Assembly: GCA_947589615.1 (NCBI GenBank)
Contig: CANQBU010000018.1
Coordinates: 1-13,863, forward strand
DNA: 13,863 bases
Direction of reading: 5' to 3'
Source: an uncultured Clostridia bacterium
Lineage (GTDB): Bacteria; Bacillota; Clostridia; Christensenellales; UBA1242
The translations under genes were made by a program, and so were the position numbers. The notes below the pieces were generated by a model that saw nothing but the letters and a program-made list of their open reading frames with translations, was not told where the DNA came from and searched no databases. Below, one piece after another: positions 1 through 9,900 of the stretch (within the stretch, counting starts at the first letter, position 1; each line of letters begins with the position of its first letter).

Positions 1-546
1 TGTGTAAACTTCGTCATCATTGTCATCATTTCCAACAAAAACGACATCTTTCGGCAAACAGTTTAATTTGTGGCAAAGGTCTTTTATAAACTCCGCCTTT
101 CCTATATAATCGAAATTAGTGGCTTCAATTCTTTCAATCACTCCTTCATCGTCAAAAATCATCTTGTTTGCACTTATACCATCAAAGAATTTTCTTCTTT
201 CTCCAAGCGCAGTTTCAATCCCTTCAACCATGCTTCCGCTTAAAATGTATAGTTTTGCTCCCCTATCTTTTAAGTATTTAAGCACGTCGTCAATCCCATT
301 TATTATATTATATCTTTGCGCAAGAGTGATGAATTTATCGTGGTCAAATTTTCTCTCCCTAAAAAGGTCGCATGTTCTGTCGCACCACTCATCATAATCA
401 TATTTGCCTTCCCGATAGTCTTTGTAATATTTTTCATAAATGGAACTTTCTCCCACATCAAAGCCGCACTCTTGCCAAATCATCTTCCAAAGATTTTTGC
501 TTTTATATGTGATTGTTCCGTCAAAGTCAAAAACTACCGCTTTCAT
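1..546 (-). CDS. HAD-superfamily phosphatase (phosphoserine-phosphatase-like), 3' end beyond window
   Basis: Reading leftward from the ATG at 544-546 gives 182 residues with no stop before the window edge, so the C-terminus is missing. It begins MKAVVFDFDGT, the HAD motif I with nucleophile D7 and acid D9. Motif II is S103 in YILSGS, the motif III lysine is probably K150 in YIGKAEF, and the acidic motif IV is VGNDDNDDE at about 171-179. Residues 15-85 form a helical cap insertion after motif I, as in the phosphoserine-phosphatase-like HAD branch. These enzymes hydrolyse phosphomonoesters in the cytosol using Mg2+; the substrate here cannot be told. The start codon overlaps the TGA of the upstream HD gene (ATGA), and a GAGGAG ribosome site lies at 549-554 inside that gene, so the two are co-transcribed and probably translationally coupled. 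Family assignment is firm; substrate is unknown. Confidence 0.88.
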   Translation of the reverse strand, partial: MKAVVFDFDGTITYKSKNLWKMIWQECGFDVGESSIYEKYYKDYREGKYDYDEWCDRTCDLFRERKFDHDKFITLAQRYNIINGIDDVLKYLKDRGAKLYILSGSMVEGIETALGERRKFFDGISANKMIFDDEGVIERIEATNFDYIGKAEFIKDLCHKLNCLPKDVVFVGNDDNDDEVYT

Positions 547-1106
547 TTCTCCTCGCCTTCATTCCTATCGGTATCAACAAAGAGCCATGTATAAAATTTT
601 AAAAACTTTTGATACATATCGGTAAACTTCAATTCCTTAAATGCTTGGAGGGAGTGAAGATAATGCAGTCTTATATTCTCCTTTGAGGAATTAAATTTGT
701 CCCAAGCATTTTGCTGATAAAGAGTGTCAAGATATGTCGCCCTTATATTTGAAAGGCAATCTGCACATTTGACCATTTTAACCTGTATAGGCGCATTTTT
801 AAGTCTGCTTATATGCTCATTCTTGCGTTCGACATAGGGCAAACTTTTATCCTCAGTCAAAAGTCCCACCATGTTAGCAATTTTCTCCCCAAACAGTTCC
901 TCAATCTCACTCAGCGGCGTATGGGTGTCCTCAACAACATCATGCAAAATCCCTGCAACTAGAGTGTCCTCGTCGGCGCCATTGAGTTTTAAAATTTGGA
1001 CAACCTCATAGATATGGACAATATATGGAACGGGAGTTGTCTTCCTAAACTGTCCATCATGCTTTTTTGTGGCATATCTATATGCTTCAAAATATTTTTC
1101 TGTCAT
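543..1106 (-). CDS. Stand-alone HD-domain hydrolase, MESH1/SpoT-hydrolase-like
   Basis: The 187-residue protein is an all-helical HD phosphohydrolase of the RelA/SpoT hydrolase type. The metal and catalytic residues of that family are present in order: H16 (in KKHDGQFRK), H31 (YIVHI), H55-D56 and E59-D60 (LHDVVEDT), then D116 and N120 (KCADCLSN). The spacing HD to D (61 residues) matches what I recall for the small MESH1-type hydrolases. There is no synthetase, TGS or ACT domain, and length is that of a single hydrolase domain. Known relatives remove the 3'-pyrophosphate of (p)ppGpp or act on NADPH or related nucleotides; which applies here is not visible. The start has an AGAGGTG ribosome site at 1112-1118. 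It is the first gene of a two-gene unit with the HAD phosphatase and is divergent from the LysR gene. Confidence 0.87.
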   Translation of the reverse strand: MTEKYFEAYRYATKKHDGQFRKTTPVPYIVHIYEVVQILKLNGADEDTLVAGILHDVVEDTHTPLSEIEELFGEKIANMVGLLTEDKSLPYVERKNEHISRLKNAPIQVKMVKCADCLSNIRATYLDTLYQQNAWDKFNSSKENIRLHYLHSLQAFKELKFTDMYQKFLKFYTWLFVDTDRNEGEEK

Positions 1107-1122
1107 TTTTACACCTCTATGC

Positions 1123-1151
1123 TTGCATTATATCACAAAATATGCTATAAG
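1123..1151 (+). promoter_or_regulatory. Promoter of the LysR gene
   Basis: TTGCAT (1123-1128), a 17-bp spacer, and TATAAG (1146-1151) preceded by TGc. It is superimposed on the oppositely oriented HD-gene promoter, so RNA polymerase can probably occupy only one at a time. Confidence 0.6.
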
Positions 1152-1155
1152 TAAA
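1127..1155 (-). promoter_or_regulatory. Promoter of the HD hydrolase-HAD unit
   Basis: On the minus strand a TTTACT -35 (1150-1155) is followed by a 17-bp spacer and TATAAT (1127-1132), with a TGa extension. The predicted start near 1120 gives a leader of about 14 nt. The -10 overlaps the -35 of the LysR promoter and the -35 overlaps the LysR -10. Confidence 0.65.
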
Positions 1156-1171
1156 ATATATTAAACTTATA
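1146..1171. promoter_or_regulatory. 26-bp palindrome, candidate LysR operator
   Basis: Perfect 7-bp arms TATAAGT (1146-1152) and ACTTATA (1165-1171) are concentric with an inner palindrome AATATATT (1155-1162); only the AA/AA pairs between them break symmetry. It covers the LysR -10, the predicted LysR transcription start, and the -35 of the divergent HD gene. Position next to a LysR-type gene fits autoregulation and control of the divergent operon. The site is AT-only apart from one G and one C, so chance symmetry is possible, and it is not a plain T-N11-A box. Confidence 0.5.
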
Positions 1172-1190
1172 TTTTTAATAAGAAGGACTT

Positions 1191-2036
1191 ATGGATATAA
1201 ATCTTAACTATTTTAAGATATTTTACGTTGTAGCAAAACATGGAAATATCACTAAAGCAAGCCAAAAATTATATATTTCTCAGCCGGCAATAAGCCAAAC
1301 GATAAAAAATCTTGAAGATGCACTTGGGTGCAAATTATTTATCCGCGAGAAAAAGGGAGTCGCACTCACTCATATTGGAAAAAGAATTTATGAAAAAGTA
1401 GAATCCTCCCTTAAATCACTCGATCGCTTGGAAGAATTAGTTGATGAAGAAAATGGCGTCATTCGCGGCAGTTTGACAATAGGTTGCGGCACAAACATTG
1501 CCCGCCTTCTTCTCGCCGAGCCAATCGCAAAATTTGTCAAGGACTTCCCTGAAGTCAAAGTTTATCATGTCGAAAACCTTCAAAAAGAGATGTTTGAAAA
1601 GTTAAAAACAGGAGAAATTGATTTTGTCCTAACGCAAAGTGTAGATAATGTTAATTTCTCCAAAATTTCCTTGTCAAAAGAGAACTATCTTCTTGTCGCT
1701 TCGCCCAACAGCCAAAAGAGATTTATTAAATTGACCGATGGCTCTTATGCACAAAAAATTTTCGAAGAATTTATAGAGAAAAACAAATTAAACCATCTCC
1801 CCTACATTACTGTCGCGGGATATAATCTTGCAATTGAACTTGCATGTAGAGGGCTTGGAATAACCCTCGCTCCCCGATTTCTTGTCAAGAACTTGATTGA
1901 TGAAGGGAAACTGAATGTTGTATTTGAGAATAAAAAACTCCCCGAAGTTGAATTTTGTTGCTACTACAACAAAGACATATTTACATCCGTCGCAAGAGAA
2001 TTTATAAACTATTTATTGCCCCCAAGAAACGATTAA
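1191..2036 (+). CDS. LysR-family transcriptional regulator
   Basis: The 281-residue protein starts with the LysR winged helix-turn-helix: residues 1-60, with the recognition region around NITKASQKLYISQPAISQ (19-36) and the wing at REKKGVALT (52-60). A linker helix spans about 62-86. Residues 91-280 form the two-lobed substrate-binding domain, which opens with GSLTIGCG (93-100), includes the inter-lobe strand EIDFVLTQ (142-149) and the typical ACRGLGITLAPRFLV (218-232). Length is slightly below the usual 290-310. The start is supported by AGAAGGA at 1181-1187. The effector is not recognisable. By the family rule that these regulators often control the divergent gene, the likely target is the HD hydrolase-HAD unit and itself, through the palindrome between them. 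No convincing terminator follows the stop. Confidence 0.95.
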   Translation: MDINLNYFKIFYVVAKHGNITKASQKLYISQPAISQTIKNLEDALGCKLFIREKKGVALTHIGKRIYEKVESSLKSLDRLEELVDEENGVIRGSLTIGCGTNIARLLLAEPIAKFVKDFPEVKVYHVENLQKEMFEKLKTGEIDFVLTQSVDNVNFSKISLSKENYLLVASPNSQKRFIKLTDGSYAQKIFEEFIEKNKLNHLPYITVAGYNLAIELACRGLGITLAPRFLVKNLIDEGKLNVVFENKKLPEVEFCCYYNKDIFTSVAREFINYLLPPRND

Positions 2037-2126
2037 AAAGCCTCTCTACGATTTTTTAGAAAAACATTAAAAAAATTTTAATAACATAAATGATTGCTTG
2101 TCAAATAATTTTAATATCTTTTTCAT

Positions 2127-2155
2127 TTGACAAAAATACTTTTATATGCAATAAT
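2127..2155 (+). promoter_or_regulatory. Strong promoter giving a predicted leaderless mRNA
   Basis: A consensus TTGACA (2127-2132), a 17-bp spacer ending in TGc, and AATAAT (2150-2155). The predicted transcription start falls at about 2162, which is the A of the radical SAM start codon. It lies inside the longer reading frame that opens at 2090, which argues against that upstream start. Confidence 0.72.
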
Positions 2156-2161
2156 GTAAGA

Positions 2162-3019
2162 ATGATAACTAAAGAGATTCAAGTAAAAGACTATTTATCA
2201 AAATCCAAAATCGGTGCTTATGCTATAAATCCTTACATTGGTTGCCCTCACGCCTGCAAATATTGCTATGCCTGCTTTATGCGAAGGTTTACTTTGCACA
2301 GCGAGAAGTGGGGAGATTTTACAGACATAAAATTATGTCAAACGCCTATCAATCTTGAAAGAATAAAGGGAAAAGAGGTTTTTATTTCAAGCGTGACAGA
2401 CTGCTATAATCCCCTCGAAGAAAAGTATCAAATTACAAGGAATATTTTGACTCAATTAATTCCAAGTGATGCCGATATTCAAATTTCTACCAAAAGCAAA
2501 CTCATTTTGAGGGACATAGACATTTTAAAACAAATCAAACATTTGACAATCGCGATATCGGTAAACACATTGGACGAAAAATTTAAAAATGATATGGATA
2601 GGGCAAGTAGCATTGTCGACCGCTTGAAAACACTTAAAACTCTTCATGAAAATGGGTTACACACCGTTTTATTTATGTCCCCAATCTTTATCGGAATAAC
2701 CGATTATAAGCAAATCATCGAAGAAACAAAAAGTTATATTGATGAATATTGGTTTGAGGATTTAAATTTGCGTGGCGGCTATAAAAAAGTTATTTTGGAC
2801 TATATAAAATCAAATTATCCTAATCTCTATCCGATATATGAAGAGATTTACATAAAAAATAAAAAAGACAAACTTTATGCCCATGACCAAGAAATTATCT
2901 TATTTTGCAATCAAAACAATATCAATTTTAAGGCTTACTTTCATCATGAGGAAGTGATGAAAGAAAAGGTGCACAGGCGAGGAAATGACAGGTTTGTGCA
3001 AACTTCGCTTTGGAATTAA
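2162..3019 (+). CDS. SPL-family radical SAM protein
   Basis: The 285-residue protein carries the radical SAM cluster motif CPHACKYC, with C28, C32 and C35 binding a 4Fe-4S cluster, near the N-terminus in NPYIGCPHACKYCYACF. This context, with a following basic RRF and later SSVTDCYNP (77-84), is typical of the spore-photoproduct-lyase-like (SPL) group rather than SPL proper. A conserved-looking NTLDEKFKNDMDRASS (135-150) and NLRGGYKK (202-209) lie further on. It resembles proteins named 'radical SAM mobile pair protein B', but no partner A gene is present. The frame opens at 2090, yet that ATG has no ribosome site and lies upstream of a consensus promoter; the Met at 2162 begins the family-like sequence MITKEIQVKDYL. 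The substrate is unknown. The stop overlaps the ribosome site of the next gene, pnuC, suggesting one transcript. Confidence 0.9.
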   Translation: MITKEIQVKDYLSKSKIGAYAINPYIGCPHACKYCYACFMRRFTLHSEKWGDFTDIKLCQTPINLERIKGKEVFISSVTDCYNPLEEKYQITRNILTQLIPSDADIQISTKSKLILRDIDILKQIKHLTIAISVNTLDEKFKNDMDRASSIVDRLKTLKTLHENGLHTVLFMSPIFIGITDYKQIIEETKSYIDEYWFEDLNLRGGYKKVILDYIKSNYPNLYPIYEEIYIKNKKDKLYAHDQEIILFCNQNNINFKAYFHHEEVMKEKVHRRGNDRFVQTSLWN

Positions 3020-3031
3020 GGAAATTTACTT

Positions 3032-3820
3032 ATGAAAAAAGAAAATGTATTTGTCAGACTTTGGAAATTTTACACTCCATATGAAAAAATCTGGTTTTTA
3101 TCAATAACAGTTTTGGCGTTTTTATTCGCATTCTTATTCCCTGAAGAAGATGTGGGCGGAATAAACGGCAAGGTCATCATGGCTTTATATCTTGTCGATA
3201 TATTTTCAAATATTCTCTGCGAACTTTTGATTTCAAAACAAAGCAAATGGAACTTTCTTGTTTCGCTTGTCGTCGAAGCAACAGAAATTGCAATTTGCAT
3301 TGTCTGTGCATATAGATTTGCAACTATGGCGACTACAATCTTCTTCTGGATTCCAATTGATATAATAAGCTTTTTTGCTTGGAACAAACACCCCGACAAG
3401 GACAAAAACGAATTGACGGTTGTTCGAAAACTTAACGGCTGGGAAGAAATTACCGTTATTCTCGGGATAGTTTTGTGGACAATTGTAATGGGCTATCTGT
3501 TTTCACTTATAGATGTTGAAAACAGTATTCTTGGTGATAACCCAGCACTTATCAAAGCGGTTTGTTATATGGACGCCTGCTGCAGTGCCGTGGGAATGGC
3601 AAATGGGCTTTTCATACTCTTCCGATATCGAGAACAATGGCTGGCTTGGTATATTTCAACCTTCCTGGAAATTGCAATAAATATTATGTCTGGACAGTGG
3701 GTGCTTCTAGTTTTAAAGGCAGGATATCTTACAAACACCACTTACGGTTACATAAAATGGAATAAATACATAAAAGAGAACAATATAAAAATAACATCGC
3801 GTCCCAAAGCAAAAGCGTAA
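3032..3820 (+). CDS. pnuC: PnuC-family nicotinamide riboside/NMN-type transporter
   Basis: This 262-residue membrane protein has about seven or eight hydrophobic segments (near 20-37, 47-66, 75-94, 98-117, 139-160, 172-197, 203-219, 222-240), charged short loops and a basic C-terminal tail. The stretches MDACCSAVGMANGLF (180-194), FRYREQWLAWYI (197-208) and LKAGYLTNTTYGYIKW (228-243) match the PnuC pattern of substrate-pocket Trp, Asn and Tyr residues. PnuC proteins let nicotinamide riboside, or in relatives other B-vitamin nucleosides, diffuse across the cytoplasmic membrane, with trapping by a cytosolic kinase. No kinase gene is nearby, so the vitamin is uncertain. The start has AAGGAAA at 3018-3024, overlapping the radical SAM stop; the 12-nt gap supports co-transcription. 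No vitamin riboswitch is visible upstream. A hairpin terminator follows. Confidence 0.88.
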   Translation: MKKENVFVRLWKFYTPYEKIWFLSITVLAFLFAFLFPEEDVGGINGKVIMALYLVDIFSNILCELLISKQSKWNFLVSLVVEATEIAICIVCAYRFATMATTIFFWIPIDIISFFAWNKHPDKDKNELTVVRKLNGWEEITVILGIVLWTIVMGYLFSLIDVENSILGDNPALIKAVCYMDACCSAVGMANGLFILFRYREQWLAWYISTFLEIAINIMSGQWVLLVLKAGYLTNTTYGYIKWNKYIKENNIKITSRPKAKA

Positions 3821-3836
3821 AATAAAAATATTATTA

Positions 3837-3873
3837 AAAAATAGGCTGAATCCCCGTGACTTAGCCTATTTTT
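3837..3873. terminator. Bidirectional intrinsic terminator between pnuC and the giant surface-protease gene
   Basis: Arms AAAAATAGGCT (3837-3847) and AGCCTATTTTT (3863-3873) are perfectly complementary over 11 bp, extendable by a G-U and an A-U pair, with an A tract on the left and a T tract on the right. It can therefore stop transcription from pnuC and from the convergent gene ending at 3913. Confidence 0.9.
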
Positions 3874-3912
3874 ATTTTAATTTATCTTATGTTATTTATT
3901 CTAAATCTTCTA

Positions 3913-6900
3913 TTAATAATCATATATATTTGACCTTTTTCTTATTTTTACAATACAAATTATAACGATTATTGATAAGATTATTACGCCAGCAGCAATT
4001 GCCGAAAGGATAAATATCCATTTCATGCTTGACTCGTTTGCGATTGCAACAAATCCCAATTCTGACAGTTCAAAGATTACAGTGTTGTCTTGAAGTTTAA
4101 AGTCAACTTCGCTAAGTTTCTCATTGCCAACAAAAACACGTGCGTTTTCCCCATATCCAATCAACCTATTTATTGTGACCGAAACTGGAGCGTTTAGACT
4201 GTAATCTTCACCTCTCAATTTCATATTTATCGAAAATGCTTTGACATTTTTATAATTCCTGCCTAAAGAGAGATTCTTGTTATTTACAATCACCTCAAAT
4301 GCTCCCTCACCTCCCAAAGAATTTAACAGATTTGAAGGCAGCAAAATTTCCATATTATCAATTTTGACTTTTAAGCTTTTAGTCTTGTCTACTTTATCAA
4401 TTTCTATTCTTACAGTTGCCACACCGAGTATGGAATTAGTTTCAATCATATCAGTAGTTTGGTCAAGGCTTTTGATAACATTAAACGTTTCGAATATTGG
4501 CTTTATTTCTGTATCACCCTCAATCAAATCTAGGCTATCCCAACCAGTGAATTTGTAGTAAAGTTTGCTTGTAGTGGCTTTACTTGGCAGAGGCTTTCTT
4601 TCATCAAAATGAGGAATTGTGCCATATTCAACAATTTCCTGATAAATCACCTCACCATTACCATTAATCCAAGTGACGGTATAAGTTTTTATTTTTTGGT
4701 TAAAGCATGCCCTATATTCTGCATCGCAAGTCACATTAGCTTTTTCTGGCTCCCAGCCAATAAACTGATAGGAATATTGTATTGTCTCCTGTTTAGATGG
4801 AGTCCCATAAATATCCAAATTGTAACTTGGAACTTGATTGTAAGTATAATTTTCACTATAAATCACATTCCCATTTCCATCAATCCAAGTAATAGTGTAT
4901 TGAATAGGCTGAGAAAAATAGGTTGCATTCAATTTTAAAATTAAATTTTCGTCAAACTCCTCAACAATATCGCCGATAGAAAGGTTTTCAAAGCTACTTT
5001 TCTCCCATGTTTTGAATAAATATCGCATTCCCTCTTTTTCATAAGAATGACTACATAAAGGATAGGAAATTACACTGTTAATATTAAAATCGACAATTTT
5101 AAATATGTCCCCATCATCACCAACAACATTACTTCCATCATAGTCATAGCCGTAGTAGAAATAAATATGATAGGTTAAGGGTTGTTGCCTGAAAGTAGGA
5201 TAGTAGTTTACATTGCCTTGCACTGGCTGGATTTCTCCCCACCCATCGAAAATATAATCATAAAATTCATCTCGATAGTTTTGAGGCAAAGGCTTATTTT
5301 CGTCAAAGTGAGGAGTTGTGCCATATTCGACTTGCTCACTGTAAATTAAACTTCCGTCACGGTTTAACCATGAAACAGTATATTTTCTTTTCGCAAATTT
5401 ATATTTGGCAACAATTATCAAATTGCCATTTATCACATAATTTTCGTCAATTATTTCACCGTCAACGGTCCACCCTTCGAAAGTATATTCATATTCGACG
5501 CTTTGTGTGCGAGACATATCCTCATCTGGCAAAATTATATGTTCGCCTTTCCGTGCGGAATTTCGGCGGAAAACATCGCCTTCGTCATTAATCTCCCCCG
5601 AGTTGTCATAATCATAGCCATAATAATATATAAGATTATAAATGATGTCGCCCGTGGTAAATTGCTTTGCAACATATGTCGTATCCATTTCAACATGGAG
5701 TATATCTTCAGGCCTAATTGTATACATATTATCGCCTTCAACATACCAGTTTTGCAATGTGTAGAGATATGAATCATCTTCATACGTCTTTGGAACAATT
5801 ATGAAATCACTTGTGCAATATAAATCTTTTGAAATTATCGTAGCACCGTCAAATTTAAATGTGACAATATAAGCATTTGAATGAGTATAGACAATATAAT
5901 TGCCAAACTCTCTACTAAAAGCATAATAGATTGGAGTAGACGTTGGCAAATGGTTTCTGTCAATATAAACATATCCCACTTGTGGAAAATCATTTGTTAA
6001 AATTTTGCTGTTATCATCAAGATAAATTCTCAGAATGGCATTGTTTTCGATTGCTTCCTTTTCGAGGACTTCAACGCTTTTTAAGTTTATTTCGCTTAGA
6101 TCCATGCAATCGTCAAAAGCACCCTTCCTTATCGTTTTAACCTTATCGAGATTGATTTCCTTCAAGCTGTAGCATTGAGCAAAAATATTTGTAGGCAAGG
6201 TGTTTGCGTTCAAATTTTTTACTATCTCAAGGCTCAAGCAAGCTTGGAATTGACCACCTTCCTCACCCAAAATCAAGCAACTCGAAAGGTCTATTTCTTT
6301 TAGCCCTGTTCCTTGAAAAGCCTTCTTTTCTATGCTTATACAGGAAGAAAGATTTATTAATTCAAGGGCACAGCTTTCTGCAAAAGCACTTTCAGGAACG
6401 CTTTCAACCTTGAAGCCAGTAACCTTTGTAAGCCCGCTTTGATAGAAGGCTTGTTTTCCTATAATAGTGCAAGATTTTAAATTTATTTGCTTGAGAGAGG
6501 AACAATAATTGAAAGCATTATCACCTATCTCACGACACTCGCTTAAATCTATTATGGAAAGGGCTTGACAATTTCTGAAAGCACCGTCGTAAATCTTGAC
6601 AATCCTACCCAATGCCACCCGCTCAAGACTTGTGCATCCAGAAAATGCAATTTGTTCAATTTCAATATCGATGTTGTCATCTTCAAATTCCATACTTATG
6701 CTTTTTAATGTGGTGTTACCGAAAAAACAACCCTCAGCGATGCTGACAACCCTATATTTTTGACCATTCATAATGTGGTATTGAGGTATATAAATGTATT
6801 CGTCGCTACCCTTGTATCGTCTTATGCCAATTTTCCCCTCACCCCTTGAAATAAACTCAAAGTCTTTAAGTTTAGGGGAAAGGAAGTAAGCCATTATTTT

Positions 6901-9900
6901 AATATCGGCACAAGGCATAGTAAAATATTCTACTCTTGTTATTTCCTCTCTTAAGCCTCTCGCCACAACGAAGGCACTATCAAGATAAAATCCCTCGCTA
7001 GGAATAAACTCAACATACACCTTTTGTCCAAAGGTTGCAAAGTCAATTTCCTGCCCATTTTCGTCTTTAACAATAATAGTTCCTTCGCCCTCGACTACAG
7101 TATCGATGCTGTATTGAATTTGGGTGTATTCGACATTAATTACAACATCTTCATCTGGCATCAAAAATGTATATCTTCCGTCTATTGTAATTTCTTGACC
7201 GTTTAAAGTTATTCGCATCAGTGAATATCCGTCAAGTTCATGCTCGACAATTATAACTTCTTCACCTTCGGTATAATAACTTTTTGGTGATATTATTCCA
7301 CACCCATCAACATTTGAATTTATTGTGAGTTTATGCGATTGTTTTGCTTCATACAAATATTCTTCGATCAGCGTTTTCTCTTCTCCGAATCGATCAGTTA
7401 AAATAAATATGTAATAATATCTTCCCATAAACAGTTCATCAAGAATAAAAGGAGCATTTACATTTATCCCCGAGAAAGTTTCATCTTTTATAAGCGTATC
7501 ATCTTGTTGACTAAAATTATCATCTTCAGATTTATAAACCTTTAAATTCAAATCATAGCCTGTCAAATTTACTTGCAATTGTGCAGCATCTATTCTTACC
7601 ATATCGGGATTTAAAAGAATTGTTTCAAACCCATTAAAGAGGTCAAGGTTTTTATTATAACAATATATTTTCATATTCGCATCTGTTTGTTTCAGTGTTG
7701 TGCTATTATAACTAGAAAGATATGGTCCAATCATAATATATTGTAAATTACCCGATCCGCTTATAATCCACGAACCTAGCGATTTAATAACGGGCAATTG
7801 GATTGAGCGAAGATTGTTACAGTTTTCAAAAACATTGTTCCCTGCCGTTTCCACCTTTTTGCCATTAAAACCAACAATTCCGCTTCCGCTAAAAGCATAT
7901 TCTTCTATATTTTCAACCGCATATGCCGTTATATTTTCACTAAAAGCCTTCGTGTTATGGAAGGAATAGGCTTGTATCTCCTTTAAATTTTCCCAGTCCA
8001 GAATTATATTTTCAAGTTTTAAATAACCAGAGAAGGCGTATTTTGGAATAGTTGTCAGCGAAGATAAATCGATTTCCCTTAAATTGAAACACTTTGAGAA
8101 TGTTTCGCTTCCGTTATAGCTATTTGTATATGAGGAATATTTCATATTTGGTGAAGGCAAAATTGCAGTAAGTTTTGGCAAATGCAACTCTTCCAGTCCA
8201 AAACAAAATCTCGCAATTTTAGATGCACTTGTTGTGAATAATGTCAATTTTTTTAATCTGTCGCAACTCCAAAAAGGAAAGTCACCACAAGCAATATCAA
8301 AATCGCATTCAAAACTTGTAATTGGAAGACCATAAAAGACATTATTTGCAAGTTTTGTAACGGTTATGCCATTTATCACCCTTGGCAAAACTATATCGGT
8401 AAGGCCGCTATGATAACCCGTAATTACCCCCTGCGAGGTAATTGAAAAACCAACGCCATTATCATTTAAGGTGTGTCCGCTTTGAAGATACTCCACTTCA
8501 TACATGGGGCTCATATCTATCGGTCTTGAATTCTCATCAAGTTTGTATACTATGATTTTTATTAGTGAAGATTGAGTAATTCGGACGCTGCCTAGTCTTG
8601 TTTCATTAATAAATGCAGGAATTGAGCCATCAGTCGAATATTTTACAATGTAGTTCTCCCCTGGATAGGTAATTTTTAGGTCAAAAGGAGTATCAAAAAT
8701 ATTTTTCCCAATCTCGCCGAAACTCAAATTTGGCGTTTCAAAAGCCTCATCTTCTATGCTTGCACTTAAATATGGAACGCCGTAACCATACAAATCGTCT
8801 TTGCCTTTGTCTCCAAAATCATAAGCATTTTCTTTGAGAATTTGCTCCACCTTTTGTGCAGAGAATTCATCGCCCATGTTTGTCGCGATAAGTGCGACTA
8901 AAGCGGAAGCATGAGGCGTTGCCATAGATGTCCCGCTTAATGGGACATATTTGAAGCCGCCAGACGAAGTGATAATTTCGTTAGAGGCATATTCGTTTGG
9001 CACGCAACTTGTTATTGCTGTCCCCGGCAAACACAAATCAACAACCGCACCATAATTTGAGTAATTTGCCAAAAAACGCATATTTTGATAAAGACTATTG
9101 CTTGAAAGTGCCGAGATTGTAAGTGCATTTGAACTTGCACCGGGGAACTCCGTTTCGGCATAATAACTTGAATTTCCGGCGGCAACAACCGTCAAAATAT
9201 TGTTTTGATATGCTTGGTCAATAAAGTCTTTCATCTCCTTTTCGACCTCGCCAGCGCCCCCCAAGCTCATATTTGTAGCAACGACATTCAAATTTTGTTC
9301 TTGTTTAAGCTTAACCGAATATTCCATTGCCGACAAGATTCCCGATAATGCACCAAACCCAGCTGAACTTAGCGCTTTGACAGGAACAATTTTAACATTT
9401 TCAAGGGTTAAATCTACGATAGTCCCAGCGACATGAGTGCCGTGCCCATTATCGTCTTCAAATTGATAATCACTAGACGTATTTATACTTTTTGCAAAAC
9501 TTTTTCCATATTCAACGGCAATTCTTCCTCTCAAAAATTCGTGGTCGGTGTCTATGCCGGTGTCAATTACAACAACATAAACATCTTTTAGGGATTGATG
9601 AGTTGTGCGAATGTAGTTTTGATAATCTTTCACTCCTAAAATGTCGGCTCCCCATGACAAAAAGTCTTTCCCCTGTTCGGTTTTTAAAGACTTTGTTTCA
9701 ACTAATAAAGAATTTTCTTCGACTTCTTCAAGACCTACTTGACGGTCAAACTCAACGCTTTTAACTCCCTTTTTATTTTTAAACTCCTCTCCAGCTTTTT
9801 CCGCTTCTTCTCTTGAAGAATATTGCAATATATGTAAATCGCCAAGTCCAGCAGCAACGCTTATCGCATTGTCATCTTGGACTTTATAGTCCGACCTAAC

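Noticed and set aside
2037..2126. Terminator or riboswitch between the LysR and radical SAM genes.
   Set aside because: Only AT-rich low-complexity sequence with a weak ATTAAAA/TTTTAAT pair; no GC stem with a T tract.
2090..2161. N-terminal extension of the radical SAM protein starting at ATG 2090.
   Set aside because: No ribosome site, unlike-family sequence, and a consensus promoter lies inside it.
4277..9764. Several plus-strand frames of 60-110 residues antisense to the giant gene.
   Set aside because: No ribosome sites, no recognisable domains; they are shadows of the minus-strand coding sequence.
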